From an uncultured Alphaproteobacteria bacterium (GTDB lineage Bacteria; Pseudomonadota; Alphaproteobacteria; UBA8366; JADFVY01), in the NCBI GenBank assembly GCA_947259795.1, contig CAMYNJ010000151.1, positions 1 to 34,156 of the forward strand: a stretch of 34,156 nt of DNA, in the 5' to 3' direction. Positions 32,044-34,156 of this stretch are shown here, in pieces. Position 1 is the stretch's first letter. Every line of letters starts with the position of its first letter. The position numbers and the translations under genes are program-made. The notes beneath the pieces are model-generated. The model was not told the DNA's origin and searched no databases. It saw only the letters and a list, made by a program, of their open reading frames with translations.

Positions 32044-32802
32044 TCAGGGCAGGCATTCGAGCCGGGCTTCCGGGGCGGGGTGGAGAAAGTTGCCGGCCGT
32101 ATCGTTTACCATGAGCCTGACCGAACCGGCGCCCGGCCGCAGGCATTTCCCGACGAAGGTGATTTCCGGCGGCGCTTCCTCTCCCCTCGCATGGGTCGGC
32201 GGGCCGGGGGGGATTCCGGCGAAATCCTTGACATTGACCGGCACGGCCGCCACGTCGCCCGCGCCGGTCATCGAGACGATGTCGATGCCGCTGACCCAGC
32301 CCACCATCCCGGGCCCGGCGTTTTTCGGGTCCTTGACGGTGATCTTCACATCGAAGTGCTGGCCGACCCTGGCATTGGCCGGCGCCGTCAGGTTCACCAG
32401 AACCGGGTCCAGGGTCTCGCGGACGACGATCTTGCCGGTGGCGGTTTCGGTTTTGCCCGCGGCGGTGACGAAGGTGCAGGTGACGTGGACGTCGCGCGAC
32501 AATCCCGTGCCCGGCGTCGGCCGATAGACCGTCGTCGCCCTGAACCCGGGGGCCGCCACCGCGGTCGGGCCCGGATTGCTCAAGGTTCCGTCCCCGGCCA
32601 GGGCAAAGGAAATCGTCCCGGCCGCATCGCCCTTGCAGGCGACCGTGGCGTTGGTGCTGGCGCTGTCGGAGATGTCCTTGCCGATGACGTCGATGGTCAG
32701 GCAGCCGCTCAGCAACGGCGCCAGGATCGCCATCGCCCAAAATGCCCTTGATTTCGTCCCGCCGGGCCCCGGCCCACGGCGCCTGTACCTGCTGCGATAC
32801 AT
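32044..32802 (-). CDS. Lipoprotein of unknown function with Ig-like beta domains
   Basis: A 252-residue protein. The start at 32802 (CAGGGGG before it) gives a longish basic N-terminus and then AFWAMAILAPLLSGC with lipobox LSGC (Cys about 34). The mature region is beta-rich with repeated strand patterns: ATVACKGDAAGTISFAL, DVHVTCTFVTAAGKTETATG, FDVKITVKDPKNAGPG, suggesting Ig-like folds with disulfides. No catalytic motif was seen. The stop abuts the IS110 remnant, so the original C-terminus may have been changed by that insertion. Confidence 0.7.
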   Translation of the reverse strand: MYRSRYRRRGPGPGGTKSRAFWAMAILAPLLSGCLTIDVIGKDISDSASTNATVACKGDAAGTISFALAGDGTLSNPGPTAVAAPGFRATTVYRPTPGTGLSRDVHVTCTFVTAAGKTETATGKIVVRETLDPVLVNLTAPANARVGQHFDVKITVKDPKNAGPGMVGWVSGIDIVSMTGAGDVAAVPVNVKDFAGIPPGPPTHARGEEAPPEITFVGKCLRPGAGSVRLMVNDTAGNFLHPAPEARLECLP

Positions 32803-33017
32803 AACCCCCTGCCTTTCCCTGCGCGCCCGGCGTTCGGCGGCCATGCGGACGCCCGATGCCGTGACGCAAACGCCGAACGCCTATCGTCCGGGCAATTCTC
32901 CAGGCGGCACATTCCCGCCCGGATAGAAATAATCGCCTGCGGATGGTATCGTGAATTGCACGGCATTTCAATCTGCACGAAAGCCGGAGATATTACGGCC
33001 GTGTCCCCGGAACTCCC

Positions 33018-33193
33018 CTGAACTTGCCTCACGAGCAGCTGCCGGGCTGGCACCGGCATCTCGGCCGCGGGCGCGCGGCATCATGCCCTATGCATCGCTA
33101 TCGAACGGCGAGACCACCGTTTCCGCCGACGGCACAACCGTACCGCTGGTCCTGCTGGCGGCCATCGTAAAGGCGCTGCAAAGGGAAGTGTGA
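33018..33193 (+). pseudogene. Decayed copy of the phage ABA sandwich gene (C-terminal half)
   Basis: This stretch aligns closely at DNA level with codons from about 50 to the end of the intact gene (30883-31058), including a shared core GGCATCATGCCCTATGCATC. One base is missing in the GGCCGCGG(G)CGCGCGGC run, so the N-terminal and C-terminal halves lie in different frames. Upstream similarity fades. It is a duplication remnant, not a working gene, although the last 45 codons still read ARGIMPYASLSNGET and VPLVLLAAIVKALQREV. Confidence 0.75.
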
Positions 33194-33269
33194 ATCACTC
33201 GACGCCGGCCGGTGGGATGGCGACGAGAGAGGGCCGCGCATTTTCATCGCGGCCGCGCAGCATTCCCGA

Positions 33270-33587
33270 TCACCGGCAGAGGGATGGCGGCACGAAGATG
33301 AGGCCGAGATCAAGCCCCGGCGCGTCGACAATAACGACGGTGACATCGCCTTGGCGGACGTCCTCGCGGCTGACTTCCCCGCCCTGGTCGCGGATCCTGT
33401 CGACGAGCTGGTCGGGCGTCGAAATGCCGTCCAGCACCGGGCGCCGCGCCGCCGCTTCCGCCAGCGTGACGCAGCCGCCCTCGCGTCCCATCAGCATCCA
33501 TTCTTCGGCCCCATCTTCGGCCCCAAGGCCGGTCGCCGACCCGGCAAGTATCGGTAAAATCACGACCGCGACAAACAGCGCCTTCAT
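33270..33587 (-). CDS. Small secreted hypothetical protein
   Basis: A 105-residue protein. The ATG at 33587 has GAAGG nine bases upstream; a GTG three codons earlier is possible. A signal peptide (MKALFVAVVILPILAGSATGLGA) leads to a short domain with GREGGCVTLAEAAARRPVLDG, STPDQLVDRIRDQGGEV and two Cys, one near the C-terminus (PPSLC). It is likely periplasmic and of unknown function. Confidence 0.65.
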   Translation of the reverse strand: MKALFVAVVILPILAGSATGLGAEDGAEEWMLMGREGGCVTLAEAAARRPVLDGISTPDQLVDRIRDQGGEVSREDVRQGDVTVVIVDAPGLDLGLIFVPPSLCR

Positions 33588-33675
33588 CCGCGCCACCCTT
33601 CATCCTTGTTCCGCCACACCTATCCCCCCGAATTCCCGGTCCCCGGAATTCCGGGAAATTACCGGCCGGCAGCGG

Positions 33676-34156
33676 TCAAGCCGGGCAGACACGGGGCAAT
33701 CGATGATTCTCCCGAACATCCATCAGTTTGGTGAGCGCGCCGCGCATCGCCTCCTCGGCCTGTGCTTCACTCTCGATCTTCCTGTCCTGCTCGACGATCT
33801 TCGGGAAGAGGTCGCGCGCCCTCGCTTCGTCCCGCCGGTCGGCATGGCTCAGTATCTCGAGCCACTGGCCCGCAAGCGCGTAATCCGGATTTTCCGATTG
33901 CTGTGCCTTCGCCGCCTGGCCGATCGCGGTATCATGGCTGCATTTGGCCAGGGCCTCGAGGCCGCCATACGCATCGTCGCCGATTTTCTGCCGCAGGGCC
34001 GCGAGACGCTGCTCCTCCTGCTCGGCAAGCGCGCGGTCCGCCTGGCTGCCGGCGATTGCCCCGCCCGTCGCTCCGGCCGCGCCTCCCCAGACCGCGCCGC
34101 GCGCCGCGCCTTCCGCCGGGTTTCCGCCGAATACCAGCGCCGTGAAGAAGCCACCG
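33676..34156 (-). CDS. Glycine-zipper-containing hypothetical protein (5' end outside window)
   Basis: The last 159 codons of a minus-strand gene whose start lies beyond the window. The visible part begins with a glycine-rich membrane-associating stretch (AARGAVWGGAAGATGGAIAG), typical of glycine-zipper domains of outer-membrane lipoproteins. A helical, charged region follows (QADRALAEQEEQRLAALRQK; KLMDVRENHRLPRVCPA at the end). The frame is supported by coding-type third-position GC and absence of stops. Function unknown. Confidence 0.65.
   Translation of the reverse strand, partial: GGFFTALVFGGNPAEGAARGAVWGGAAGATGGAIAGSQADRALAEQEEQRLAALRQKIGDDAYGGLEALAKCSHDTAIGQAAKAQQSENPDYALAGQWLEILSHADRRDEARARDLFPKIVEQDRKIESEAQAEEAMRGALTKLMDVRENHRLPRVCPA

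Noticed and set aside
31922-32971. 349-codon minus-strand open frame as a full transposase
   Set aside because: Only the last about 40 codons look like IS110 transposase; the rest is an out-of-frame shadow of the lipoprotein gene, which has a signal peptide and good coding pattern.
1-34156. CRISPR arrays, tRNA or rRNA genes, replication origins
   Set aside because: No regularly spaced direct repeats, no cloverleaf with a CCA-type acceptor stem or rRNA-like stretch, and no DnaA-box cluster were noticed by reading.

Overview
The window is high-GC (about two thirds G+C) chromosomal DNA. Gene content and protein style point to an alphaproteobacterium, probably of the Rhodospirillales group: Tat-exported TRAP and ABC binding proteins, an RpiR regulator, a gamma-glutamyl-ligase-type GS-family protein, a DUF5765 membrane protein and a phage ABA sandwich protein. 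Taxonomy is inference; there is no rRNA or tRNA here to settle it.

Layout. (1) 1-4940, minus strand: a quaternary-amine (betaine/choline-type) ABC operon in the order binding protein, ATPase with CBS domain, double-length permease, choline-kinase-like phosphotransferase (cut by the window edge). A DeoR-family regulator is divergent at 5150. (2) 5942-8122: a lipoprotein of unknown function, a frameshifted MaoC-like hydratase and a small outer-membrane beta-barrel. (3) 8154-19289: a catabolic block. An Fe-dependent alcohol dehydrogenase and an aldehyde dehydrogenase form a pair. Then come a K+-channel-like protein, a lipoprotein, a GS-family (gamma-glutamyl-amide synthetase-like) ligase, a complete TRAP transporter and an N-formylglutamate-amidohydrolase-family protein. 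A divergent RpiR regulator is followed by a small ABM-domain protein. (4) 19314-22349: Pit phosphate transporter with its DUF47 partner, and a divergent Ca2+/Na+ antiporter. (5) 22433-28398: a polyamine-type ABC operon (binding protein, ATPase, two permeases) divergent from a lone 2-aminoethylphosphonate-type binding protein. (6) 28477-34156: secreted and lipoprotein hypotheticals mixed with mobile debris: an orphan terminase small subunit, a phage ABA sandwich gene plus a decayed second copy, an IS110-type transposase tail and REP-like palindromes.

How the genes fit together. Most of the window is import and metabolism of small nitrogen compounds (betaine/choline, an unknown TRAP substrate, polyamines, aminophosphonate). 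The most suggestive unit is FGase-like / TRAP / GS-like, with a probable promoter whose -10 lies inside a TGTA-N8-TACA palindrome upstream of the divergent RpiR gene. Together with the nearby ADH/ALDH pair this looks like gamma-glutamylation-dependent catabolism of an amine or amino alcohol. In all three operons that start with a binding-protein gene, a strong hairpin follows that gene and precedes the membrane or ATPase genes.

Other points of interest are a perfect 25-bp inverted repeat with a 3-nt centre between divergent genes (21155-21207), and a probable tiny (~54 nt) sRNA with its own promoter and terminator on the minus strand (30350-30403). There are also a PotC-like permease with an extra helix and acidic tail, and a MaoC-like gene with both a frameshift and a lost catalytic Asp.
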